Source: an uncultured Mucispirillum sp. (GTDB taxonomy: Bacteria > Chrysiogenota > Deferribacteres > Deferribacterales > Mucispirillaceae). From it: a DNA stretch of 64,000 nucleotides. The notes under the pieces are model-generated. The model saw nothing but the letters and a program-made list of their open reading frames with translations, searched no databases and was not told the DNA's origin. Shown piece after piece: positions 26,448 to 36,317 of the stretch; the first letter of the stretch is position 1; the number at the start of each line of letters is the position of its first letter. A program made the translations under genes and the position numbers. The stretch is taken from NCBI GenBank assembly GCA_944326705.1, contig CALVEY010000001.1, forward strand, positions 62,001 to 126,000, in the 5' to 3' direction.

Positions 26448-28184
26448 ATGAACAGCAGCGAGCATATATATTATTACCATAAAGAAATAGATGAGCTTGC
26501 AAAAGCAAGGCAGTTATTTATAGAAAGATTTCCAAAACTGGCGCCATTTCTTTCAAATAACAGTAAAGACCCAGATATAGAAAGGTTAATAGAAAATTTT
26601 GCCATATTAACATCTAAAATAAAAATGGAATTAGACCAGAATATTCCATCTATTGCAGAATCATTAATAAATATTATAGCTCCAAACTATACCTCCCCTA
26701 TTCCATCTATGTGTATACAGGAATTTAAGCTGAGTGATAAAGCAGAGGTTAGTAATATAAAAATAAATAAAGGGACAGAAATATTATCAAAGCCTGTGGA
26801 TAATGTGGCGTGTATATTTAAAACTATTTATGATGTATTTCTTTATCCTGTAAAGATAACAGAGGTATTAACCCAAAGCATAAGCAAACATCAGGTTTTA
26901 TCACTGCGCGTAGAGTCTACCAAACAATCAATTACAGTAAACCAGATGAATATTAATATATTAAACTTATTTTTAGGGCTTGATGTATATGTTTCAACAA
27001 CACTATTAATGTGGTTTTTTAACTATCTTTCAGACATAATCATACTAAACCCAGATACTAATGAAGAATACAGGCTTCCCCTTAATAATATAAGACCTAT
27101 GGGTTTTGATGATAAACAAAGTGTATTTTATGGCAGAAATACAGGTATTGAAGCATTTTCTCTTATGCAGGAATACTTTTTTCTGCCAGATAAGTTTAAT
27201 ATGATAACTCTTGAAAAGCTGGATATGCTCAGCAGTTTTGAAGGAAAAAGTTTTATTATAAAATTTATATTTACAAAGAGTCTGCCATCATACTGTATGC
27301 CTCGTGCAGACCATTTCAGTTTTGGTATAACACCAGTTATTAATATGTTTGAAGCTTCAGCAGAGCCAGTAAAAAATGACAGTAATAAAGACGGATTTAG
27401 GCTCAGCATAAGCAAAACTCATGATAAATATTATGATATATTAGAGATTATTTCAGTATTCAGCAGCGCAACAGTCCGCGGCAAAAGGTTTTTAAAAAAC
27501 TATAATAATTTTGAAAGGTTTGAGTTTTTATCAGAAGATGACAGCGATGATTTTTATACAACCGCCACTAAAAAGGATATTAATGGAAATGAGTATACAT
27601 ATCTTACTCTTTTTGATTCTCATTTAATGTCCCATGAGATAGAAACTCTCTCCATAAAAACATTATGCTGTAACAGCACACTGCCACAGGAACTGCAGAT
27701 TGGTGATATTAATGGTTATGAAGATATAAATGTAGATACAATGAATATTACTCTGCCTACAAAAGTATATAAAACATCAATAGACGGCACAATATTATGG
27801 AAGCTGGTATCTGTATTATCATTAAATTATCAGACTATGACAAACAAACAGTCATTTTTGGCAGTGCTGCAGGCTTATGATTTTACATTAACAGAGCATG
27901 ACAATATTTCTGAAAAGCTGCGTGATGCTGTAAAAGATATAAAATCAAAATCAGTATACCGCATTACAAACGGCATAGCTAAAAAAGGCACATTATGTGT
28001 TATGGATATTGATGACAGTCTTTTTTACTGCACAGGTGAAGTATACAGACTTGGGCTTGTGCTTGCAAAGTTTTTTTCATCATTTGCATCTATTAATTCA
28101 TTTTGTGAGCTTCAAATAAGATGTTTATCTAACAATACTATTATGGATTATTTCCCAACAGAAGGTAAAAAAGCAATAATATGA
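26448..28184 (+). CDS. tssF: T6SS baseplate wedge protein TssF
   Basis: The 578-residue protein opens with YYHKEIDELAKARQLFIERF followed by PKLAPFL and the segment PDIERLIENFAILTSKIKME, the conserved TssF start. It forms the baseplate wedge with TssG. It overlaps tssG by four bases (ATGA). Length is normal for the family (about 580-620). Confidence 0.92.
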   Translation: MNSSEHIYYYHKEIDELAKARQLFIERFPKLAPFLSNNSKDPDIERLIENFAILTSKIKMELDQNIPSIAESLINIIAPNYTSPIPSMCIQEFKLSDKAEVSNIKINKGTEILSKPVDNVACIFKTIYDVFLYPVKITEVLTQSISKHQVLSLRVESTKQSITVNQMNINILNLFLGLDVYVSTTLLMWFFNYLSDIIILNPDTNEEYRLPLNNIRPMGFDDKQSVFYGRNTGIEAFSLMQEYFFLPDKFNMITLEKLDMLSSFEGKSFIIKFIFTKSLPSYCMPRADHFSFGITPVINMFEASAEPVKNDSNKDGFRLSISKTHDKYYDILEIISVFSSATVRGKRFLKNYNNFERFEFLSEDDSDDFYTTATKKDINGNEYTYLTLFDSHLMSHEIETLSIKTLCCNSTLPQELQIGDINGYEDINVDTMNITLPTKVYKTSIDGTILWKLVSVLSLNYQTMTNKQSFLAVLQAYDFTLTEHDNISEKLRDAVKDIKSKSVYRITNGIAKKGTLCVMDIDDSLFYCTGEVYRLGLVLAKFFSSFASINSFCELQIRCLSNNTIMDYFPTEGKKAII

Positions 28185-29098
28185 GTAACCTGTATTATAA
28201 ATATTTTTACAAGACTATTAAAAACTTACTTAAAGAATATAAGAAAGATGAAATATTATTCAGGGCAAATTCATCACTAGGGCACCCAAATAGAGAAATT
28301 GAGAAAATAACAAATTATAATACTGATGAAATACATAAAAAACTTAGTCTTGAAATAATGGTTAATTTTTTAGGAATACAGGGAGCAAGTTCACAACTGC
28401 CCAGTTATATGCTTGAGAAGCTTGCTGCAAATAATGACGGCGGTGATGGCTGGAGCCTGCTTTTTGATTTTTTTAATAACTACATTACATGGATATTTTA
28501 TGATGTTGTATCTATGAACAGCTATGCAAAATCATTTGATAATGATTTTAATGATAAAATATCTGCTATTCTGCTTTCATTTTTAGGCATAAAAAATAAA
28601 GAGATAGCAAAAACATACCTGCCCTTTGCCCCATTAATAGCTAATTTAAGACGGCCTAAAAAGCAGATAGAAAGAATACTGCAAACAACATTTAACCTGC
28701 ATGAAAGGCTTACTATAATAGAAAATCTGCCACATCAAATACCAATAAATTCATCACAGCAGAATTATTTAGGTATTAAAAACTGCCAGCTTGGCAGCAA
28801 TTTTATAACAGGTAAAACTGTTTTTTCATATCAAACAAAAATAGGTATATTAATAGAAAACTTAGACTATGATGAAGCGTTAAACTTCTTCCCAACAGGC
28901 TCAAAATTTAAAGTATTAAAAAACAGTATATCATTTCTTACAAATGATGAATTTGCCATAGACTTATACTTAAAAATAAATTACAGACCAAAAATGGCAT
29001 TAAAACTTGGTAAATCAGGCGTTCGTTTAGGCTGGGGCTCTACTCTTGGTAAGTCTAAAAATTCAAACTACATGATGCTTATACCATTAAGCGAATAA
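28181..29098 (+). CDS. tssG: T6SS baseplate wedge protein TssG
   Basis: The 305-residue protein fits TssG: an N-terminal VNFLGIQGASSQLPSYMLEK block, a middle helix bundle and the C-terminal RLGWGSTLG motif close to the family's LGxxTxLG. It ends the rightward operon and faces hcp. The stem-loop at 29136-29181 lies between the two. Confidence 0.9.
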   Translation: MSNLYYKYFYKTIKNLLKEYKKDEILFRANSSLGHPNREIEKITNYNTDEIHKKLSLEIMVNFLGIQGASSQLPSYMLEKLAANNDGGDGWSLLFDFFNNYITWIFYDVVSMNSYAKSFDNDFNDKISAILLSFLGIKNKEIAKTYLPFAPLIANLRRPKKQIERILQTTFNLHERLTIIENLPHQIPINSSQQNYLGIKNCQLGSNFITGKTVFSYQTKIGILIENLDYDEALNFFPTGSKFKVLKNSISFLTNDEFAIDLYLKINYRPKMALKLGKSGVRLGWGSTLGKSKNSNYMMLIPLSE

Positions 29099-29135
29099 AA
29101 CTATAAAATGATGCTTGAAAATTAAATATGAAAAA

Positions 29136-29181
29136 CCCCCAGTTAATAAAAAGCGCTGTGATTAAAAAAATTAACTGGGGG
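29136..29181 (-). terminator. Covarying stem-loop copy III: terminator of hcp
   Basis: CCCCCAGTTAA (29136-29146) pairs with TTAACTGGGGG (29171-29181). Read on the minus strand, the stem is followed by TTTTTCATATTT, as in an intrinsic terminator for hcp. The flank CCTATCATAA before the stem (minus strand) is shared with copies I and II, and the stem itself differs by matched changes. It may also end tssG transcription from the other side. Confidence 0.7.
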
Positions 29182-29208
29182 TGCGTTATGATAGGTATAA
29201 TGGAGTAA

Positions 29209-29718
29209 TTAAGCGTTTCTCCAATCATCACTGCCACTTGTTCCGCTGGCAACATGTTCCCAAACTATTTTACGATAGTTTAAACTTACTTTAAATTCTT
29301 CAGTTTTATCACTGTTGCCTGGCTCTTGCGCATTTGGCATAAGTAATGAGATATCAGTAATAACTGCATCTTCAAATATTGTAGAAAAATAGTGCTCTTG
29401 ACCACCACCTACAGCAGTTCTGTACCAGTGCACTTCAACATTATTAAGTTTTTCCCCTTTTGTTAAAGCGTTGTATAAAAGCGGAACAGACTTATTAAGC
29501 GAGCATGTAAATACAAATGGTTTGTGAACACGCTGACCACTTGGCTGGCCGCTTTGAGTATCTGTTGGCACTGTAACAGTATGGATAATTTCTTGAGCCA
29601 TAATTTCATCTTCATGGCCTGCTTGATAGCGGTTACCGATACTATCTTCAGTAGAAGCACCACTTGTGATTAAACCTTGTGTTGCTCCTTCAATTTTGAT
29701 ATAAACTGGTGAACTCAT
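29209..29718 (-). CDS. hcp: T6SS tube protein Hcp (TssD)
   Basis: The 169-residue tube subunit has the Hcp family start YIKIEGATQGLITSGASTED and the VHKPFVFTCSLNKSVPLLYN region, with a tail of polar residues. Hexamers stack to form the expelled tube and can carry effectors. It has its own strong ribosome site (AAAGGAGG) and a promoter at 29840-29869 with a leader of about 115 bases. High separate expression suits its stoichiometry. Confidence 0.95.
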   Translation of the reverse strand: MSSPVYIKIEGATQGLITSGASTEDSIGNRYQAGHEDEIMAQEIIHTVTVPTDTQSGQPSGQRVHKPFVFTCSLNKSVPLLYNALTKGEKLNNVEVHWYRTAVGGGQEHYFSTIFEDAVITDISLLMPNAQEPGNSDKTEEFKVSLNYRKIVWEHVASGTSGSDDWRNA

Positions 29719-29839
29719 AAAGCCTCCTTTTATTATGGTTTTATGTTTATATTCAAATAATATACTATTTAATTATAATTTGCAATAACTTTTTTGCATA
29801 TATAAATAAATATTTTTTCATATATTAATTTGTTGATTT

Positions 29840-29937
29840 AATATACAATAACAAGTATATTTTTGTCAACAATAAAATTTCATTAATTGAAAATTTATTG
29901 TTTATCACAAATAGGTTAAATAAGTATACATATAGTT
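29840..29937 (-). promoter_or_regulatory. T6SS-type promoter, copy 2 (hcp)
   Basis: Minus strand: TTGACA (29869-29864), 18-bp spacer, TATATT (29845-29840). The box AAGTATACATATAGTT lies at 29922-29937, 53 bp upstream of the -35. Arms TTGTTGA and TCAACAA flank the core promoter and form an inverted repeat. The rest of the 411-bp gap between hcp and the next gene is plain AT-rich sequence with nothing else recognised. Confidence 0.75.
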
Positions 29938-30130
29938 TATTTATAAATTTACTTATACATCAATAAATTATACCATTTACTACTTAAAAACAGCTTAATT
30001 AGTTAAAAAAAATTGTGGTGAAAATGTGAGATAATTTTTATCAATAATACCTATAATAAACAATAAAGAATGTAGACTGTATATAATTAGATATCAAAAT
30101 GATTAAAATTAATAGCATAATTACCCATAA

Positions 30131-30691
30131 TTAATTCATCTTTGATATAAAAAACCATAATACAAGCATAATCACAGATAAAAATGTATGAATAAGCTGA
30201 TATCTAGGATAATTTTTGTAATCTATTGTAGAACTTTTATATAAATAATAATTATAGAAAAATCCCCATAATATAATTGAAATATATGGTGGCAGCATGA
30301 TAATCCAAAAAAAATATGCCATTAATGTTTCATCAAATGAATAAGATTTAGTAGATAATAAAAATAATTTGTAAAATATTATAATAAAAATAATATAAGC
30401 AAAAAAATAACATAAGAGTATAAATATATTTTTTTTAACTATATTTGCTGTAAGTATATACAATACACATATAATAATTAAATCAAATATAAATATCAAT
30501 ATATATTCTGATACAGAATTTCCCATATATAAGTTTTTTATAATAAAAAACATTAAAATAAAAAACAAACTTATAATAAATATTACAATAGGTAAAAAAA
30601 CAGCAATTATATAACCAAAAAATGTATGTTTTTTATAAATATCTATAAATTTTGCAAAATGTTCTATTTTAATTTGTAATTTACTCAACAC
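30131..30691 (-). CDS. Multi-pass membrane protein at the end of the vgrG operon
   Basis: The 186-residue protein has five predicted membrane helices (about 22-52, 60-82, 90-115, 125-150 and 163-183) and a short cytoplasmic N-terminus. I do not recognise a family. It is the last gene downstream of the lipase candidate effector; small membrane proteins at that place are often immunity proteins. Codon use is as AT-rich as its neighbours. Function is unproven. Confidence 0.55.
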   Translation of the reverse strand: MLSKLQIKIEHFAKFIDIYKKHTFFGYIIAVFLPIVIFIISLFFILMFFIIKNLYMGNSVSEYILIFIFDLIIICVLYILTANIVKKNIFILLCYFFAYIIFIIIFYKLFLLSTKSYSFDETLMAYFFWIIMLPPYISIILWGFFYNYYLYKSSTIDYKNYPRYQLIHTFLSVIMLVLWFFISKMN

Positions 30692-30746
30692 TTGCTTACC
30701 TGCCTTTTAATTTTAACAACTCTACATTGTAAAATATTTTATTACA

Positions 30747-31504
30747 CTATTTACTATATCCACAGGCATTTCTTATCTCCTGTATATTATTTTCTATGTA
30801 AGTAGACATATTTTCAATAGCCACTTTTAATTCTGATAACTTTGCATTATCTACAGTATCCATAGGAATTTGCTCTAAATATATTTTTTTAGATATCTAT
30901 ATGGATTATACAGAAATTTCTCAAAATAATATTCTTTTTGATTACAACTTTGCTGTGTAATAAAAACATAAGCTAATGCATTAGAATCAGCAACAGCACC
31001 TTCAAAAATTACACCAGTTAACAAAGGAAAAGATATATCATTGTAATAATTAAATATTTTAGTTATAAAATTTAAAGTAAGTTCTGGAAAATTCTCCATA
31101 TCTTTTATTGGATAATATTTAAGCATTTCTGCAAATTTTTCATTTTTATTTATAGGTTCTTTATGCTGTATTATATTTATAAATAAAAACTGCAAATATA
31201 GCTTACTGCGAATACCATTGATATATGCATCTAATAAGCCTAATTTATTTAATATTACATATACAAAATCACTGGTAATATAATAATCTGTAATATCTAA
31301 CATATATTGCTGATAGTTATTATTTGATATATTATTTGCAATTTCTTTAGATGTATAATCAAAATTTACTGTGCCATCTTCATTATAATAATTTGTATTA
31401 TAATATTCTACAGCCAGCGATAAAGGCTTATAATTTACTACTATAAATGCTGCTATTAAGATTACAGGTATTAACAATAATAATAAATATTTCTTTTTAC
31501 TCAC
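30747..31504 (-). pseudogene. Membrane-anchored protein after the lipase, probably frameshifted
   Basis: The frame from ATG 31504 reads 209 residues to a stop at 30875. Residues 6-23 form a signal anchor (LLLLLIPVILIAAFIVVNY); the rest faces the periplasm. Just before the stop is a run of seven A on the minus strand (30890-30884). Adding one base there opens 40 more good codons, including QIPMDTVDNAKLSELKVAIE, to a stop at 30747. The total distance, 758 bases, is one short of a multiple of three. Either a true frameshift, slippage, or a sequence error. A periplasmic domain next to a lipase gene suits an immunity protein; that is inference. Confidence 0.6.
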
Positions 31505-31574
31505 TTACCACCTCGCCATATTTTACTATTAAACAAATTATAATGCTGTATAAGTTTTTTAATATAAAGCCAGT

Positions 31575-33314
31575 CTAAAACATAGAGCATACATATAAAA
31601 ACTCATTTTCTGCAGCAGTTTTTTTTGCATAGCTGGATATTTTTTTAATTATATCATCTATAGAATCATATTGATTACATTTTCCATTGCCTGCATTATT
31701 ACACAACACATCTTTATTTACACTGTTTATAGTGTTCATTATGGAAGAATATATATAATATATTAAATCTAAATATTCGCCCTGCAAATTTTCTATTAGT
31801 CCTGAAATATGATAATTTTGATTTTCAGCCTGAGATACAATATATGGATATAAGAAATACAGTGCAGTTTTTTGCATATCATTTAAATTATTTGCAGGAT
31901 TTAGTATATTTTCATCTACATAGATAGTTTCTACCTTAGCATTTTCTAATGCGATAATATTATCTATTATTGCAGTGCAGCTTGCATCATTATTATAGTC
32001 TATTTTTGCCTTTTGCATAATATCTTTTGTTATACGATACAGCGTTTCATTATATGTATTACTTTTTGCTTTTATAAATAAATCTTTTAAATATAAAACA
32101 TATTTCTCTTTTATATTTTCAACATCTGCAATTTCTAAATTATGCATATTTAAAAAATCAGCATATATTGTATATTCATTTAATTTTGTTAGTAATTCTT
32201 TTATGCCAAGCATTGAAAAGTTATTTGAGTTATTACTCTGTTTTGTAAGATAATCATAAAAATAAAGAGTAGCTATAGTATGTTCTATTCCATGTGCGTC
32301 CATAGAATTATCCATATTATTATTTACAGATAAATATTGACCATTAATATCCATACCTAAATGCTGGGTTGTATTATCTTTAATTTTCTCTTTTGTTGCA
32401 TTTAAACCTGCACAACTTTCTATATGATATACATACTTATCTGTTGCTAAAAATGGAAAAACCATATCATTAAGATTATATAATAAATTAGCTCCATAAC
32501 TTTTTATCTTATTCATATTTTTAACTGTCTCTTTTATACCTATTTTATATGCTGATGAAAAAACTGATATAGGATTAGTTGGAATTGCTATGTCTAACTG
32601 CTTCATTATATATGCAAAGGAATGTATGTTAACTCCTGGAGAATTAAAAGTATAAGTTTCCTTAACCACACGATTTTCATTTATAGTATCATCATGAAAT
32701 GATAATGTGAAATACTGTGCTAAAGCACCACCTAAGGAATGACCTGTTACTATTAACTTCTTACCATTTACAATATTTTTTACTTTATACTCATAAAACT
32801 TCATCATATTATCATACTGTGGCACAATAAAAGATAATGCTAAAACAGCATCTGTCAGGTAATCATTAATTTTACCAAAAGTCCCTTCTGTCCCTCTCAT
32901 TGCAAGGATATACTCATCATCTACTTTATCATAAAATAATGTAGCACTAAAACCAGTTATTGTATTTGGTTGATATGCTTTTATCTCATACCTTTCTAAA
33001 AAATTTTCAGTTTGTTTTAAAAAAGAAACTTGTTCATTTTGACCAGATTTAATCTGATTAATATGAAAATCAGTGATTTTTTCAGGGAACCCTCTAAATC
33101 TAAAATCAAGTGCTAATTGATTACTATCGCTTCCTATAATTAATTTTTCAAATTCTGTAATATATCGTAAACTTTTAGAGTTATTATCATTTTTTTTATT
33201 TTTTTCAACATCAATATAAGCTTTTGTAAATTCTTCCTTATCAAAAAGTGCATAGCATGCATTAGCACATTCTGCATATTTTTTTAACCTGCTGATTGTT
33301 ACATTCATTTTCAT
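31575..33314 (-). CDS. Class 3 lipase, candidate T6SS effector
   Basis: The 579-residue protein has an alpha/beta-hydrolase core at residues 120-290: YILAMRGTEG (oxyanion strand), then VTGHSLGGALAQYF with nucleophile Ser193, and later FNSPGV and an Asp/His-bearing region. That is the Lipase_3 (Mbeg1-like) pattern. The 290-residue C-terminal part is helical and not recognised. There is no signal peptide, as expected for T6SS cargo. It sits in the vgrG operon and is followed by two membrane-associated proteins. Phospholipase effectors of this sort (Tle group) attack membranes. Substrate and delivery are inferred. Confidence 0.75.
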   Translation of the reverse strand: MKMNVTISRLKKYAECANACYALFDKEEFTKAYIDVEKNKKNDNNSKSLRYITEFEKLIIGSDSNQLALDFRFRGFPEKITDFHINQIKSGQNEQVSFLKQTENFLERYEIKAYQPNTITGFSATLFYDKVDDEYILAMRGTEGTFGKINDYLTDAVLALSFIVPQYDNMMKFYEYKVKNIVNGKKLIVTGHSLGGALAQYFTLSFHDDTINENRVVKETYTFNSPGVNIHSFAYIMKQLDIAIPTNPISVFSSAYKIGIKETVKNMNKIKSYGANLLYNLNDMVFPFLATDKYVYHIESCAGLNATKEKIKDNTTQHLGMDINGQYLSVNNNMDNSMDAHGIEHTIATLYFYDYLTKQSNNSNNFSMLGIKELLTKLNEYTIYADFLNMHNLEIADVENIKEKYVLYLKDLFIKAKSNTYNETLYRITKDIMQKAKIDYNNDASCTAIIDNIIALENAKVETIYVDENILNPANNLNDMQKTALYFLYPYIVSQAENQNYHISGLIENLQGEYLDLIYYIYSSIMNTINSVNKDVLCNNAGNGKCNQYDSIDDIIKKISSYAKKTAAENEFLYVCSMF

Positions 33315-33352
33315 GTTCTCCTTTTTATAGTTTATTATATAAAATATTAATG

Positions 33353-34786
33353 TTAATCGTAACTCCTTAAAGAAATACCGTCTATTATGCTTATATCTGG
33401 ATATGGAATATACTTTGCTGCTAAGCTTAAATAATATATAAAACTGCTAAATTTTATTCTAGTTTTTCCACTATACAATAATATACCTGTATCTTTTTCA
33501 TAAAAATTATATACTTCATAAGATATTCTGCCATTAACATATTTATAGCTGAATTCTTTTACTAAGGGTCTATCAGGTATGTATATTGAATTATCAATAT
33601 CCCAAAAATGTATGTCATCAGTATTGAAATATTTTGTTTCACAGTTATGTATAAATTCTTGTTTTTCTATATCTACTTTTTGCAGCTCTGCTGATAACTC
33701 CTTATATTGTTTTGATTCCGTATCAAAAAAATATGAATTATCATCATAGGGAAGAAAGTCATCATCTTCCTTACTCTTTTCATAACTCTTTATATATATA
33801 TAGTACAATATTCTTTTTCCTTTATCAAAAGACCATTGAGATGACGCTTTATCTTGGCACATTTTAGGTATAAGCTTTTTTATTCGTTCTGGATTATAAA
33901 TAGTAGTAAGACTTTCCTTGCCATAGTAAAACTGTGGGTCTAATAAAGCAAAATAACATTGGGAATGATGTGAAAATGGATAATATATAAGCCAAATAGA
34001 AAATACAAAAAATATTATTACTCTAAAAGGCTTTAAATATTCATTATATTTAATATTAAAAAATATATAACCTGACCATAAAATTATCATTACATAAAAA
34101 TATGCAAAGTTGCTTATGTTATCAGTTGGAATAAGGTCAGCTAATAAATTTCTAACAAATATTCCAAAAAACATTACTGCCATGCTTGAAATAAGATATA
34201 TTGCTGTTTCTTTTAATGTGTGGTGCTTGATAAATTTGATTAGAAGATAAAGTGTTATTAATACCATTATTAAAGTTATTGTGTATGGAAATAAATATTT
34301 ATCTAAATAATCATTTATATGGATAAAATATGATGACTGAATAAAGGCTGATAAATATAATACAGAAAGTATATATGCAAAGATTTTATCCTGTTTTTTA
34401 AAGTTGATTATATTGGTATTGCCTTTAAAACCCATAAATAAGGGTAGTATTAATGTGATAAAGCATATTAACAGCTGCTTATAGCCAACATAAGCAAAAA
34501 ATGGTTCATTGCGAGCACCATTATATAAAAATAATATGATACATGCTGTTAAAATAGAAAATAGTATTTTATTATAATATAATAATGTAAAAAGCCTGTT
34601 ATGTTTATCTTTTATACATATATAAGTATATATTACTGCAAATAGTATTAAAAGTGATGTTCTATAATAAAGGCTGTCTGAAAATGTTATCGTGCGGTAA
34701 TATATTAGCAAGGCTATTATGCCAAAATATATAAAATCATCTACTTTGTTTGCTATTGTTTTAAACATTTCTAATGCTTTTATCAT
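33353..34786 (-). CDS. Polytopic membrane protein with C-terminal soluble domain, paralog A
   Basis: The 477-residue protein has about ten membrane helices (residues 15-285), then a charged soluble domain (290-477) rich in Tyr, Lys and Asp. I do not recognise the family. The first 180 residues are identical to those of the gene at 34919-36301, while the middle and tail differ, a mosaic pattern. It lies directly before the lipase gene. It may be an immunity, adaptor or unrelated membrane protein. Confidence 0.55.
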   Translation of the reverse strand: MIKALEMFKTIANKVDDFIYFGIIALLIYYRTITFSDSLYYRTSLLILFAVIYTYICIKDKHNRLFTLLYYNKILFSILTACIILFLYNGARNEPFFAYVGYKQLLICFITLILPLFMGFKGNTNIINFKKQDKIFAYILSVLYLSAFIQSSYFIHINDYLDKYLFPYTITLIMVLITLYLLIKFIKHHTLKETAIYLISSMAVMFFGIFVRNLLADLIPTDNISNFAYFYVMIILWSGYIFFNIKYNEYLKPFRVIIFFVFSIWLIYYPFSHHSQCYFALLDPQFYYGKESLTTIYNPERIKKLIPKMCQDKASSQWSFDKGKRILYYIYIKSYEKSKEDDDFLPYDDNSYFFDTESKQYKELSAELQKVDIEKQEFIHNCETKYFNTDDIHFWDIDNSIYIPDRPLVKEFSYKYVNGRISYEVYNFYEKDTGILLYSGKTRIKFSSFIYYLSLAAKYIPYPDISIIDGISLRSYD

Positions 34787-34798
34787 ATACTACATCTC

Positions 34799-34861
34799 TT
34801 AAAAATGAATGTTATAAAATTTAACTGCATATTTTTTTAACCTGCTGATTGTTACATTCAT
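34799..34861 (-). pseudogene. Stranded first codons of a lipase gene
   Basis: ATG 34861 opens MNVTISRLKKYA, the same N-terminus as the lipase at 33314, with a matching upstream region (CTCCTTTTTATA on the plus strand). After these twelve codons the frame runs eight more unrelated codons to a stop at 34799. The next gene begins 12 bases further on. This marks a recombination joint: a lipase once followed paralog A' and was replaced after its start. Confidence 0.75.
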
Positions 34862-34918
34862 TTTTATTTTCTCCTTTTTATAACTTATTGTATAATATTT
34901 TTATAATAAGAATATTTT

Positions 34919-36301
34919 TTAAAAATACATATTTATTATCATTATATTAGGAAATGGAAAATAATTTCCTGATAACCCTAACTCATATATAAAACTGTTA
35001 AATTTTGTACTAGTTTTTCCACTATACAATAACATACCTGTATCTTTTTCATAAAAATTATATACTTCATAAGATATTCTGCCCTTTTCATTTTTATGGC
35101 TGAATTCTTTTACCAATATTTTATCATCTACATTATTCCAAAATTCCATATCTACCCCTTGTATAGTAAAATCATTCCTATAGCCAAAATATTTTGTTTC
35201 ACATTTATGTAGAAATTCTTGTTTTTCTATATCTACTTTTTGCAGCTCTGCTGATAACTCTTTATATCGTTTTGATTCCGTATCAAAAAAATATGAGCTG
35301 TCATCATAGGGGAAATCTGTATCTTCCTTTCTTTTTTCCTGTATATAGTCCCATATTCTTCTTCTTTTATTAAAGCTTTCAGATGATGCTTTATTTTGGC
35401 ATATTTTAGGAATAAGCTCGTTTATGCGTTCAGGATTATGTATGGTTGTGATACTACTAGTTATATTTTCTGGAATACAATTATACTGTGGGTCCAATGA
35501 AACAAAATAACATAATGAATGATAAGAAAATGGATAATATATAAGCCAAATAGAAAATACAATAAATAATATTACTCTAATTGGCTTTAAATATTCATTA
35601 AATTTAATATTAAAAAATATATAGCCTGCCCATAATACTATCATTAAATAAAAATAATAATATGGCTCTAAAAATGTAAAAAAATATATTATAAGATAAC
35701 TTGAAATAAGATATATTGCTGTTTCTTTTAATGTGTGGTGTTTGATAAATTTGATTATTATATAAAGTGTTATTAATACCATTATTAAAGTTATTGTGTA
35801 TGGAAATAAATATTTATCTAAATAATCATTTATATGTATAAAATATGATGACTGAATAAATGCTGATAAATATAAAACAGAAAGTATATATGCAAATATT
35901 TTATCCTGTTTTTTAAAATTGATTATATTAGTATTGCCTTTAAAACCCATAAATAAGGGAAGGATTAATGTAATAAAGCATATTAACAGCTGTTTATAGC
36001 CAACATAAGCAAAAAATGGTTCATTGCGAGCACCATTATATAAAAATAATATGATACATGCTGTTAAAATAGAAAATAGTATTTTATTATAATATAATAA
36101 TGTAAAAAGCCTGTTATGTTTATCTTTTATACATATATAAGTATATATTACTGCAAATAGTATTAAAAGTGATGTTCTATAATAAAGGCTGTCTGAAAAT
36201 GTTATCGTGCGGTAATATATTAGCAAGGCTATTATGCCAAAATATATAAAATCATCTACTTTGTTTGCTATTGTTTTAAACATTTCTAATGCTTTTATCA
36301 T
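34919..36301 (-). CDS. Polytopic membrane protein with C-terminal soluble domain, paralog A'
   Basis: The 460-residue protein shares its first 180 residues exactly with paralog A (33353-34786), and its upstream DNA diverges. Differences cluster between residues 180 and 300 (loop and helix changes) and in the soluble tail. The stop is followed by the stranded lipase start. A recent duplication or gene conversion of the 5' half is the simplest cause. Function unknown. Confidence 0.55.
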   Translation of the reverse strand: MIKALEMFKTIANKVDDFIYFGIIALLIYYRTITFSDSLYYRTSLLILFAVIYTYICIKDKHNRLFTLLYYNKILFSILTACIILFLYNGARNEPFFAYVGYKQLLICFITLILPLFMGFKGNTNIINFKKQDKIFAYILSVLYLSAFIQSSYFIHINDYLDKYLFPYTITLIMVLITLYIIIKFIKHHTLKETAIYLISSYLIIYFFTFLEPYYYFYLMIVLWAGYIFFNIKFNEYLKPIRVILFIVFSIWLIYYPFSYHSLCYFVSLDPQYNCIPENITSSITTIHNPERINELIPKICQNKASSESFNKRRRIWDYIQEKRKEDTDFPYDDSSYFFDTESKRYKELSAELQKVDIEKQEFLHKCETKYFGYRNDFTIQGVDMEFWNNVDDKILVKEFSHKNEKGRISYEVYNFYEKDTGMLLYSGKTSTKFNSFIYELGLSGNYFPFPNIMIINMYF

Positions 36302-36317
36302 ATACTATCCATTATAA

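Noticed and set aside
15367-29718. Contractile-tail genes as the late region of the Mu-like element
   Set aside because: The gene set is a standard T6SS (TssJLM membrane complex, FHA protein, TssA) and is separated from the element by carB, transporters and a tRNA.
30001-30130. A possible fourth promoter or stem-loop copy downstream of the vgrG operon
   Set aside because: Sequence is AT-rich only; no TTGACA with an 18-bp spacer and no paired stem of the family was found.
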